Shown: piece after piece, positions 23,704-31,587 of the stretch
Layout of the letters: every line of letters begins with the position of its first letter
Numbering within the stretch: position 1 is the stretch's first letter
Assembly: GCA_016197225.1 (NCBI GenBank)
Contig: JACPWC010000085.1
Coordinates: forward strand, 17,028 to 81,027
DNA: 64,000 nucleotides
Reading direction: 5' to 3'
From: Chloroflexota bacterium
GTDB lineage: Bacteria; Chloroflexota; Anaerolineae; Anaerolineales; VGOW01
Translations under genes and position numbers: made by a program
The notes under the pieces: model-generated
Told to the model about the DNA's origin: nothing
What the model saw: the letters and a program-made list of their open reading frames with translations, nothing else
Database searches by the model: none

Positions 23704-25281
23704 TTAATCTCCTCTATCTTTATCCAGATTCGTCGCGGCGCGCGGACCTGCAACTCGCGGGCGACCCGCTTTCAATCCAAACCCTACGCCACCCACAATG
23801 GATTCGATGATCCTTTTCTCGCTTAAGTCGGCGCGCTGAATTTCGTCAATAATCTGCCCGCGCGACATAACTATCACTCGGTCGCACAAACCGGAGAGTT
23901 CAATCGGGTCGCTGGATTTGACGATCACACCCGCGCCTTCCATTGCTTTCGCGCGCAGCGCTTCATAAATATCGAGACGGGCGCTGGCATCAACACCTTG
24001 CGTCGGCTCATACGCCAAAATGACATTCACGGTCTCGCGCAGGTGCGGTCGTATCAGCGAAACCTTCTGTTGATTACCGCCGGAAAGGAACTGCACAGGC
24101 TGTTCGAGAGAGGGTGTCCGTACTTTGAGGCGGTTGATCAAGTCGGTCACCGTATGTTGTTCGCGCCTTCGATTCACCCAGCCCAGGTTGCTGAACTTGT
24201 CCAGCACTTGAATCGTGGCATTGTTCCGCACACCGAGCACTGGGAACAATGCTTCATGTTTTCTGTCTCCTGCCAGCAATAAAATACCTGCCCACACAGC
24301 ATCAACGGGAGAAATTAACGTTAACTCCTTGCTATCGCACATAACTAATCCCGCTTTTGGAGGGATTTGACCCGAAAGGCATTTGAAAAATTCACCCTGA
24401 CCATTCCCCTCCGCCCCAGCCAGACCGACGATCTCGCCTCTTCGGACCGTCAGGTTGATCGGCCCAAATAACGGACCCTGAAACCCGGTGATCATCAACA
24501 CACTTTCCGACTCGGAGGAATTTTCCAGGGCTGGAGGAAACGCCGCGTGGAATGGCCTCCCAATCATTAACGATACGAGATCAGATTCCGACATGTCTGA
24601 TGCACTATACATACCCTGACTTCGCCCATCACGCAAAACAGTCACCCGGCTGGCGATTGTCAGCACTTCCGGAAGGCGATGGCTGACGTAAACGACGCCC
24701 ACTCCGCGTTCTGCGCGAGCGCGAATAATGCGATGTAATAATTCAACTTCATCGGGACCCAGAGCCGTTGTCGGCTCATCGAGAAGAAGCACTTTAGGGT
24801 CACCCATCAACGCTTTGACGACTTCAAATAGCTGGCGTTGTGCCAGCGTAAGATACCCTGTGGGCGCGTCGGGAAACAGGTCCAATTCAAACTCAGCCAG
24901 TGTATCCGTCGCCCATTTTTTCATCTGCCAATAAGGCGGGCGGCGATCCTGCGGCGTTGTCAGCAACAAGTTCTCTTTCACTGATAATGCGAGAACTTGT
25001 GAGTTGTCTTGATAGGCCATCCCCAAGCCGAGGCGGCGGGCCTCGGCTGGGGAATCTTTACGGAGTCGTCTTCCACCGATCAGCACCACACCCTGATCGG
25101 GTTCCACAAAACCGCTGGCAATTCCGAGAAGCGTGGACTTACCTGAACCGTTCTCGCCGACCACAGCATGAATCTCGCCCGCGCGACATTCAAGGCTGAC
25201 ATCGGACAGGGCTTGCACTGTGCCATATTGCTTGGAGAGCCTTTGAAGTTCAAGCACCAACGGTTGTTCGTCTTTCGGCAT
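23704..25281 (-). CDS. ABC transporter ATPase, ribose/nucleoside type (two ABC domains)
   Basis: A 525-residue protein with two ATP-binding cassettes. The first has Walker A GENGSGKSTLLG and Walker B LLLDEPTTALG. The second has a degenerate P-loop (GAEGNGQGEFF, no Lys), signature LSGGNQQKV, and LAYEPTQGVD in place of LDEPTRG. The degenerate second site and altered Walker B resemble nucleoside/Bmp-type importers more than strict sugar importers. The start at 25281 (MPKDEQPLV) is one of two close ATGs (the other at 25296). It lies between the binding-protein gene and the fused permease gene, with 2 bp to the latter. Confidence 0.9.
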   Translation of the reverse strand: MPKDEQPLVLELQRLSKQYGTVQALSDVSLECRAGEIHAVVGENGSGKSTLLGIASGFVEPDQGVVLIGGRRLRKDSPAEARRLGLGMAYQDNSQVLALSVKENLLLTTPQDRRPPYWQMKKWATDTLAEFELDLFPDAPTGYLTLAQRQLFEVVKALMGDPKVLLLDEPTTALGPDEVELLHRIIRARAERGVGVVYVSHRLPEVLTIASRVTVLRDGRSQGMYSASDMSESDLVSLMIGRPFHAAFPPALENSSESESVLMITGFQGPLFGPINLTVRRGEIVGLAGAEGNGQGEFFKCLSGQIPPKAGLVMCDSKELTLISPVDAVWAGILLLAGDRKHEALFPVLGVRNNATIQVLDKFSNLGWVNRRREQHTVTDLINRLKVRTPSLEQPVQFLSGGNQQKVSLIRPHLRETVNVILAYEPTQGVDASARLDIYEALRAKAMEGAGVIVKSSDPIELSGLCDRVIVMSRGQIIDEIQRADLSEKRIIESIVGGVGFGLKAGRPRVAGPRAATNLDKDRGD

Positions 25282-25320
25282 GGACCGCGCTCCCATCGGA
25301 ATGTTACGCCAGACACGAGC

Positions 25321-26559
25321 TCACTTTCCCATCTCCGTGAAAATGGAAAACGGGATCAGCGATGAAGTCGAGGCCTCCTGCGGCACATCCGGGTTGCAGG
25401 TGCTCGCATCCAGCTGGCGCATCACGGTGGGTATGGTAATTCCATCCGCCGGGAGTTCGAGGCCCTTGAGGCTCATCATGGCCGCCGTCAATGCAATGCG
25501 CGACTGGTAGTTGCCGCCCGACGCATAGAAGATCTTGAAATTCGGGTTGCTTATTTTCTTCCATTCGCAGAACAAACTCATTTCATCGGTTCGCAGGGTC
25601 ACCACGACATCGAGCGGGAGCCCGGCGGCTTCGTAGGCGCGCACGCCGCCCATGAACGAATCGGCGGCTTCGTAACTGTAGCCTCGGATGTCGGGGTCGC
25701 TGCTGATGAAGCCAGAGACTGCCTCCAGCGTGCCTTCGCGCGTCCAACTCGTGTCTGCGCGGCCCACCAGGGTCAAATCCGGGCTTAGCGCGGGTTCTTC
25801 ACAGGATTGCCAATAGGCAGATAGCGCATTACCCGGGGTGCCACCCAGGAAGGCAACCTTGCCGCTTCCAACTTCTCGATTCAATGTTTCGGCAAAAAGC
25901 TGGCCCAACAAACAAACATCCTCGGCAACAAATGTGGGATAGTCCTTGCCTGGCTCGCCGATTCTGCCGTACGAGTGTGTAATGTAGATGATCCCGCGCT
26001 CAGTCGCTTCACGAACAGCGGGGAGCAGGGCATCACCTGCATCCGGGAAACCGATGATGATGTCCACATCCTGCGCCACCAGACTGCGGAAATCCGAAAT
26101 GGATCTCTGTGTATCACCGAGGGCGGTGACGTAGATAATCTTGCCGATCTCAGGATACGTCAACGCTTGCAGGATGAACTCCATGTGAGTCATTTGCCGC
26201 CAGAAATTTTCCCCGAAGCCGTCAGCAAGGGCGACCGTAATCGGCCCACCGGTGCCGGTATCACAAATTTTTTCCTTCCAGCATTTGACCGCCAGATCCT
26301 GCCGTGCCTGGTCAACAGGCAACCCCGCGCGATACATGGCTGCCAGTGCGATCTGCGGCACATTTTCAGCAGTGCCAATGGATTTCGTCAGCACTGCAGA
26401 ATCGGCGTCATAGCGTTCACCATATTGATCGGCGCCTTCGATGCCGGGACCCAGAGCCACTGGAGCCTCCGTCGCCGGTGCTTCCGTCGCCCCGCCGCCA
26501 CATGCGGCAAGCGCCAGCGCCAGAATGATCATCATATTTATCACGAATAAACGTTTCAT
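25321..26559 (-). CDS. ABC transporter substrate-binding lipoprotein (type 1 fold)
   Basis: A 412-residue protein with a signal peptide and the lipobox LALAAC followed by GGG and an Ala/Thr/Pro linker. The type 1 periplasmic-binding fold is shown by PITVALADGFGENFWRQM, the middle DVDIIIGFPDAG and GKVAFLGGTPGNALSAYW. These resemble autoinducer-2/ribose-type binding proteins of the Peripla_BP_4 kind. It delivers the ligand to the two permeases encoded on either side. An unusually long segment with two Cys residues (KCWKEKICDTG) lies near residue 92. The ligand is unknown. Confidence 0.88.
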   Translation of the reverse strand: MKRLFVINMMIILALALAACGGGATEAPATEAPVALGPGIEGADQYGERYDADSAVLTKSIGTAENVPQIALAAMYRAGLPVDQARQDLAVKCWKEKICDTGTGGPITVALADGFGENFWRQMTHMEFILQALTYPEIGKIIYVTALGDTQRSISDFRSLVAQDVDIIIGFPDAGDALLPAVREATERGIIYITHSYGRIGEPGKDYPTFVAEDVCLLGQLFAETLNREVGSGKVAFLGGTPGNALSAYWQSCEEPALSPDLTLVGRADTSWTREGTLEAVSGFISSDPDIRGYSYEAADSFMGGVRAYEAAGLPLDVVVTLRTDEMSLFCEWKKISNPNFKIFYASGGNYQSRIALTAAMMSLKGLELPADGITIPTVMRQLDASTCNPDVPQEASTSSLIPFSIFTEMGK

Positions 26560-26640
26560 TTTCTTCTCCTTTAGGTTGGTTGGTAGACAAAATAGTGTTG
26601 ATGAAATCTTTAGGATTCTGGCTGTGACTCCTGTTGGCGG

Positions 26641-27690
26641 TCACGGAGCCTTCGCACCTCCTTTCTTTGCTTCAGCATCCATCTCCTTGAATCTGGAAAT
26701 ACCCATTAGCGAATTCTCGATCAGCGTGACAATTCGGTCGCCAGAGATGACCATGCCGCCGATAATCGCTATGCCGAAGACCGCAAACTGCAACGCGGTT
26801 GGAAGACCCAACACCCGGAGCATCTGATTCAACAATACGAGGAAGAAAGCCGCCGCCCAGGTGGATATTGCATTGGCTAACCCGCCAGTTAGTGAAGCCC
26901 CGCCAATGACTACCGCCGCTATCGGACCCAACAAATACGGAAAACCCAGCACAAGGCTGGGACTCCGCAAGAAACCCGCCAGCATGATTCCGCTTATGCC
27001 GTACAGCAAGCAGGCGGTCACGTATGCGAGAATGACATAGACGTTGACGCGCAAGCCCAGAATCCATGCCGCGGTGGGGTTGGCTCCCACAGACTGAAAC
27101 CTGCGGCCCAATTCGGTATAACGAAACATCAAGACCAAAATAAGCGACGCGGCAATTGCAGTCCATTCCAGGTTGCTTAAGCCGAATAAAGGCGCATTCG
27201 TGATCCATGCCGAAAAACTTGGCGGCACAGACGCTTCGTTAGGCACGTTTTCGGCATACGCCAGCGTCGCGCCATAGACAATCTGACCCATCGCCAGTGT
27301 CACGATGAGCGGATTCAACTTCAGCACGCCGACCAGAACGCCTGAGATAAACCCGATCAAGAGGGAGACCCCAAGCGCCGATGCCAATGCCACAGGCAAT
27401 CGCTCATCAACACCGCCTGCTACACCCACAGCCATAATTGCGGCCAGCGTCATCACGCCGGGGATGGATAAATCAATTCCGCCTGTCATTACCACGAGCA
27501 TCTGACCCAGCGCGGCAAGAGCCAGGAATGATGTCAATGGCAGGACCGCAGTGAAAGAGGTGCGCGTGAGCGTCTCTGGCGCAATCCAAAACGCGGTGAT
27601 CAACAGCAATCCAATCGCAATCCATACCGACAGGTAACGGGACGAAATAACGACGGAGGTCAGAAGCGGAGATTGGGTTTGATTTTTCAT
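26641..27690 (-). CDS. ABC transporter permease (RbsC-type)
   Basis: A 349-residue membrane protein with eight to ten segments: MTGGIDLSIPGVMTLAAIM is the family motif near residue 70, followed by GVLVGVLKLNPLIVTLAMG and AAVVIGGASLTGGLANA. The partner permease is the N-terminal half of the fusion protein at 21224-23701; the two would form the membrane heterodimer. It follows the amidohydrolase gene at 27699 by 8 bp. The C-terminal KEMDAEAKKGGAKAP tail is cytoplasmic. Confidence 0.9.
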   Translation of the reverse strand: MKNQTQSPLLTSVVISSRYLSVWIAIGLLLITAFWIAPETLTRTSFTAVLPLTSFLALAALGQMLVVMTGGIDLSIPGVMTLAAIMAVGVAGGVDERLPVALASALGVSLLIGFISGVLVGVLKLNPLIVTLAMGQIVYGATLAYAENVPNEASVPPSFSAWITNAPLFGLSNLEWTAIAASLILVLMFRYTELGRRFQSVGANPTAAWILGLRVNVYVILAYVTACLLYGISGIMLAGFLRSPSLVLGFPYLLGPIAAVVIGGASLTGGLANAISTWAAAFFLVLLNQMLRVLGLPTALQFAVFGIAIIGGMVISGDRIVTLIENSLMGISRFKEMDAEAKKGGAKAP

Positions 27691-27698
27691 CGTGTATC

Positions 27699-29042
27699 TT
27701 ATATTTCAGGCAACTTGAAGCCTGATTGAGCAACAACGTAATCGCGTGATTGATAAGCCATTTGGCGAAGGTTATCCAAATCCACGTTCAGCAACTTCCC
27801 GTTTCGTTTGAGGGCTTTGCCAGCCACGAAGACCGAGTCCACGTTGCTGGTGTCCATGCCCCAGGTGACAGCGCTGACGGGATCATTGACAGGCAAAATG
27901 TTCGGGCTATCCGTGCGGAGCATGATGAGGTCGGCTTGTTTGCCCGGAGTAAGTGTGCCAGTTTTATCGAGTAGTCCGTTCGCGCGCGCGCCTTCAACCG
28001 TGGCAAACTCGATCACATCGCGTGACGTTAGAAACGCAGGCAAGCCGCCTTTGCCCTCCAATTTCTTTTCAAAGATCAACGCTTTTTGTAAGGAGTTGAC
28101 CGAGCGCATTTGCGTGAACATATCATTGGGCACATTGGTTTCCACATCCACGCTCAGGCTGGGGCGCAGGCCGCGATCTAAAAATCGTTGAATGGGCGGC
28201 ATGCCGTGACCCATCATCATTTCAACGGGCGAAGAGAGTGACACCGTTCCACCTGTATCGGCGATCATTTGGATCTCATCATCGCTCAACGTGGTGCAAT
28301 GGATATAAGTCGTATCATTCTTGAGCAAGCCTGCCCTGCCCATCTCTGCGAGCTTGCCATGCTTGCCCGAAGTGCCAACACCCACATGCACCGTGATCCG
28401 CGCGCCAATTTCACGAGCCAGAGTCCATTGCGCTTTCGCCACCTCGAACGGCGTGAATTCTGGTCCAGGCGGCGCGATGGCAAATGTGAGCAATTGGTCT
28501 TTCGAGAAGAAATATTGTTTGGCAATCTCTCGAATCCAGACATCTTGATTCTCATCGGGGTACTTCCACCATGGGTAGCCATAGGCAAACACCGCGCGCA
28601 TGCCCGATTCTTGCAACGCCTTGATGACCGCCTCGCCATGTTCGCGTGTCGCCTGAATGTGCGACCAATCGAGAATGGTTGTGATGCCCGCATCAATCGC
28701 GCCATACAAACCGACGAGATTTCCGATATAGGCATCTTCGGGACGATAGACCGGAGCCAGCGTGTTCAGGATGAACGACAGATAACTCGCCTCGCCTTCC
28801 AACGGGACGTCTGTTCCAATGTTCCGAAGAATTCCCTCCCAAACGTGGCGATGCGTGTCCACGAAGCCCGGCATGACGATCATCTCCGAGGCGTCAATCA
28901 CCTCTACGCCTTCGGCCTTCAAGCTCGGCGACACAGCGGCAATCTTCGTCCCATCAATGAGCACGTCGGCTCGATGGAAGTTGCCGACCTTCTTATCGAG
29001 GGTCAGCACAATGCCGTTCTTGAGGAGGGTTTTATCGGTCAT
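27699..29042 (-). CDS. Amidohydrolase (SsnA/AtzB/deaminase-like), stand-alone paralogue
   Basis: A 447-residue metal-dependent hydrolase. His64 and His66 (FVDTHRHVWEG) start the metal site; later come ITVHVGVGTSGKH, YIHCTTLSDDEIQM and SVDVETNVPNDMFTQM with the metal-binding Asp. Members remove amino or other groups from N-heterocycles (guanine, cytosine, triazines), but the pocket cannot be assigned here. It is a paralogue of the C-terminal half of the fusion protein at 21224-23701, with matching ends (SGFKLPEI here, SGFKLPQI there). The gene precedes the permease gene by 8 bp in one operon, so the cluster holds two hydrolase copies flanking its importer. Confidence 0.9.
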   Translation of the reverse strand: MTDKTLLKNGIVLTLDKKVGNFHRADVLIDGTKIAAVSPSLKAEGVEVIDASEMIVMPGFVDTHRHVWEGILRNIGTDVPLEGEASYLSFILNTLAPVYRPEDAYIGNLVGLYGAIDAGITTILDWSHIQATREHGEAVIKALQESGMRAVFAYGYPWWKYPDENQDVWIREIAKQYFFSKDQLLTFAIAPPGPEFTPFEVAKAQWTLAREIGARITVHVGVGTSGKHGKLAEMGRAGLLKNDTTYIHCTTLSDDEIQMIADTGGTVSLSSPVEMMMGHGMPPIQRFLDRGLRPSLSVDVETNVPNDMFTQMRSVNSLQKALIFEKKLEGKGGLPAFLTSRDVIEFATVEGARANGLLDKTGTLTPGKQADLIMLRTDSPNILPVNDPVSAVTWGMDTSNVDSVFVAGKALKRNGKLLNVDLDNLRQMAYQSRDYVVAQSGFKLPEI

Positions 29043-29061
29043 GCAGTTCTGGTGTTGCTCA

Positions 29062-29766
29062 TTACTTCATCATGCGCCCGCCGTCCACGCGCAGATTGAC
29101 GCCGGTGATGCCGCGATTTTCGAGCAGGAAGATAGCGGCATGAGTGACATCTTCGGTGGTGACGAGCCTGCCGAGGGCGGTGCGAGATTTTAAATTTTCC
29201 AACACGGCATCCGGTTGCTTCATCCAGGCGGGTGTATCGCCAACTTGACCGGGATGAATCGCATTGACTCGAATCGGCGCAAGTTCCAACGCCAGTGAAT
29301 TGATCAGCGTGGCAACGCCGCCATTGACGGTAGTGATGGTGGTTGAGCCCGGGTACGGCTGGTTGCGCGCCAGTCCGCCGTAAATGAGAATGGACGCGTC
29401 TTCGCGCATCTTCGAGGAGAGCACGTGCACGCATTCGGTATAGCCGACCAGTTTCAACGTGACCAACTTGATCGCTTCATCAATGTTGTACTCGCGGACT
29501 TTGTTGTTATCGCGGTGAAGGGCTACCAGCGCAAGATGAAGCACATCGTCCACCTCGGCCAGCGCGGGGGCGATTTGATGCGGCGTTGAGAGGTCAACGC
29601 TGATGCCAACACAGTCCCCGCCGATTTCTTTTGCGGTGGCTTGCGCGCGTCCCAAATCGCGGCTGGTGACAACAACGCGGTGTCCCTTGTCCGCGTAGTG
29701 TTGAGCCAAATGTTTGCCAAGTTCACAGGTGCCCCCCACAACAACAACTGTGCCAAGTTTATCCAT
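29062..29766 (-). CDS. SDR-family protein without the usual YxxxK pair
   Basis: A 234-residue Rossmann protein: VVVVGGTCELGKHLA at 7-21 is the nucleotide-binding turn and VVVTSRDLGRA follows. Where typical reductases have Tyr-x-x-x-Lys before a helix ending in ALELAPIRVN, this one has STTITTVNGGVATLIN, so the catalytic Tyr and Lys are not at the expected places. The C-terminus LRVDGGRMMK is standard. It may be a non-classical oxidoreductase or a binding protein. The start overlaps the upstream bicupin gene by 8 bp, and the amidohydrolase gene begins 20 bp after its stop. Confidence 0.8.
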   Translation of the reverse strand: MDKLGTVVVVGGTCELGKHLAQHYADKGHRVVVTSRDLGRAQATAKEIGGDCVGISVDLSTPHQIAPALAEVDDVLHLALVALHRDNNKVREYNIDEAIKLVTLKLVGYTECVHVLSSKMREDASILIYGGLARNQPYPGSTTITTVNGGVATLINSLALELAPIRVNAIHPGQVGDTPAWMKQPDAVLENLKSRTALGRLVTTEDVTHAAIFLLENRGITGVNLRVDGGRMMK

Positions 29767-30670
29767 GATGATGCTTCTCCTTTTTCAACGCCTCTTCGAG
29801 ATACTTCCAGTCGCGGCGGAAGCGATACGAGTGGCGGCGCGGCGGTTGCGGCGCCTGCGTTTCGAGCCAGCGCACAATGCCATCGGTGGCGTTGCGGAAC
29901 TCATGAACGCAACCAACGCCTGCCCAAGCGCAATCACCAGGCTTGAGGTGATATTTCACGCCATCGAACCAGCCGTAGACTTCGCCTTCCAGAATCAGAT
30001 ACGTTTCCTCGAGCGGATGATCGTGCGCGCCCGCCACGCCCGCCGGTTCATACTGCACCATGAACATCGTAGCGAGTTGCGCGCCGAGGTCGCTATCCAC
30101 CATCATTTTGACGGTGATGCCGCTGTACACGAGCAAGGCCGTTCGCATACTGGCAGAGACGGCGAGCATATCCTGCGTTTGTTTTCCGGCATTCATGTTG
30201 TCAGGCGAGATGTGACCAAATGAACGTGTGCGCGGATCGCGGGCATCCACGGCAATCGGTTCAACCTTCGGGAGGGCGGCTACTGGATAAATGTCCCCAT
30301 CTCCATCCAAACGGGGTTGAGGGGCGAGCATCTCTGCCCAGCGCACGCGAGTCTTGCCAGCGTTGCGAAAAGAATGCGCCGATGAAACATGGATCGCGCC
30401 GTAATCGCCCGGTTCGAGCGCGTATGTCCCGTCGCCGGTTTCGCAAATAAGTTGCCCTTCGAGGAGGTAAATGCTTTCTTCAAAGGCATGAATGTGTGCG
30501 CCGATGGTTCCGCCGGGGTCAAGTTCGCAAATACTGAACTCCTGATGGACAGAGCCGTTCTCGCCATTGACAATGCACCAACGGCGATAGCCGTTACTCA
30601 ACGATTCAAACGCCTTCGGCGCTATGAACTCTTCCTGCGCGGCGGCGCGAACGATATGTCTTGACGGCAT
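29759..30670 (-). CDS. Bicupin protein, (S)-ureidoglycine aminohydrolase-like
   Basis: A 303-residue protein with two cupin barrels. The first (about 55-130) has GAHIHAFEESIYLLEG and VSSAHSFRNAG; the second (about 205-275) has GAHDHPLEETYLILEG and VGCVHEFRNA. Both keep His-x-His...Glu...His metal ligands. The C-terminus WLETQAPQPPRRHSYRFRRD is shared with the neighbour at 30738-31577. Length and domain order resemble ureidoglycine aminohydrolase of purine catabolism, though gentisate-type dioxygenases are also bicupins. AGGAG precedes the ATG at 30670. Part of the catabolic operon; the reaction is not established. Confidence 0.78.
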   Translation of the reverse strand: MPSRHIVRAAAQEEFIAPKAFESLSNGYRRWCIVNGENGSVHQEFSICELDPGGTIGAHIHAFEESIYLLEGQLICETGDGTYALEPGDYGAIHVSSAHSFRNAGKTRVRWAEMLAPQPRLDGDGDIYPVAALPKVEPIAVDARDPRTRSFGHISPDNMNAGKQTQDMLAVSASMRTALLVYSGITVKMMVDSDLGAQLATMFMVQYEPAGVAGAHDHPLEETYLILEGEVYGWFDGVKYHLKPGDCAWAGVGCVHEFRNATDGIVRWLETQAPQPPRRHSYRFRRDWKYLEEALKKEKHHHG

Positions 30671-30691
30671 GTGGTTCTCCTCAATTCAATT

Positions 30692-30730
30692 TGTCATTCT
30701 GAGTAGCGCCTCGCGCCGCTCAGAATGACA
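30692..30730. repeat. TCATTCTGAG inverted repeat
   Basis: The 12-bp arms TGTCATTCTGAG (30692-30703) and CTCAGAATGACA (30719-30730) enclose a GC-rich loop between the two bicupin genes. It may stabilise or end the upstream part of the transcript. Confidence 0.85.
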
Positions 30731-30737
30731 GGGTGTG

Positions 30738-31577
30738 TTACTGATACTGCGCCCAATCTCTTTCAAATCTAAATACCTCTTTTGAAGGCGGTAATGGCGC
30801 TTGGGTTTCGATCCAACGCACCGGCTCGTCGCCAACATTGGCGAAACTATGAACACAACCGACGCCCGTCCAGATCACGTCACCGGGGCCGAGGTCGTAG
30901 GTTTGGCCGTCGGCGGCGGCCCGCACACCGCCGCTGACGATGAAATAGGATTCCTCAAAGGTGTGATCGTGCAGGTCAATCTTCGCGCCGGGCTGGTATT
31001 GAATGAGAAACAGTGATTGATGAATCGCGCCGAAGGATCGATCCACGAACATCTTGATGGCCACGCCGGTGACGGGATTGAAGCCTTCCATTTGTGACGG
31101 CCCGCCGGGGCGCGGCAGTTGCGCTTCGTCAAAATAGCCCAGCAGGGCAGTGGCCGGATCGGGGGGCGTTGCCTGGATGGGCGCTTCACCGCCGACGAAA
31201 AACGTATCGCGCCCGTAGTCAGAGGAACGCGGCTGAGGCGCTTGCATCTCCAGCCAGCGCGCGGACCTGCGGCCAGCGTTGCGCCAGGCGTGTTTAACGC
31301 CGGTGCTGATCAAGCCAAAATGGCCGGGGCCGAGCAAGTAGGCTTGCTCGCCGATTTGGGCGATGACGTTTCCCTCTAAAATATAGAAACTCTCTTCAAA
31401 GGAGTGCAGGTGCGGCTGAATCACGCCGTTGGTGTCCAGAAAGCAGATGCCTGTGCCCATGTGCACCGAGCCGACAGAGTGATCTACATACGTCGCCCGC
31501 TTGAAACCGGTGCTTTGTTTGGCGTAGAGCGCCGGGGTTTGAAACATGCTTTCGTCGAGTTTGGATACGTAGTGCAT
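30738..31577 (-). CDS. Bicupin protein, paralogue of the preceding one
   Basis: A 279-residue two-cupin protein. The first barrel has QPHLHSFEESFYILEG and STGVKHAWRNAG; the second has DLHDHTFEESYFIVSGG and VGCVHSFANVG. The ending RWIETQAPLPPSKEVFRFER matches the neighbouring bicupin. The two therefore arose by duplication but have diverged: this one has QPHLH where the other has GAHIH, and the two linkers differ. They may form a hetero-oligomer or take successive intermediates. Located directly after the E2 gene in transcription order, with a 10-bp gap. Confidence 0.78.
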   Translation of the reverse strand: MHYVSKLDESMFQTPALYAKQSTGFKRATYVDHSVGSVHMGTGICFLDTNGVIQPHLHSFEESFYILEGNVIAQIGEQAYLLGPGHFGLISTGVKHAWRNAGRRSARWLEMQAPQPRSSDYGRDTFFVGGEAPIQATPPDPATALLGYFDEAQLPRPGGPSQMEGFNPVTGVAIKMFVDRSFGAIHQSLFLIQYQPGAKIDLHDHTFEESYFIVSGGVRAAADGQTYDLGPGDVIWTGVGCVHSFANVGDEPVRWIETQAPLPPSKEVFRFERDWAQYQ

Positions 31578-31587
31578 AAGCGCCTTC

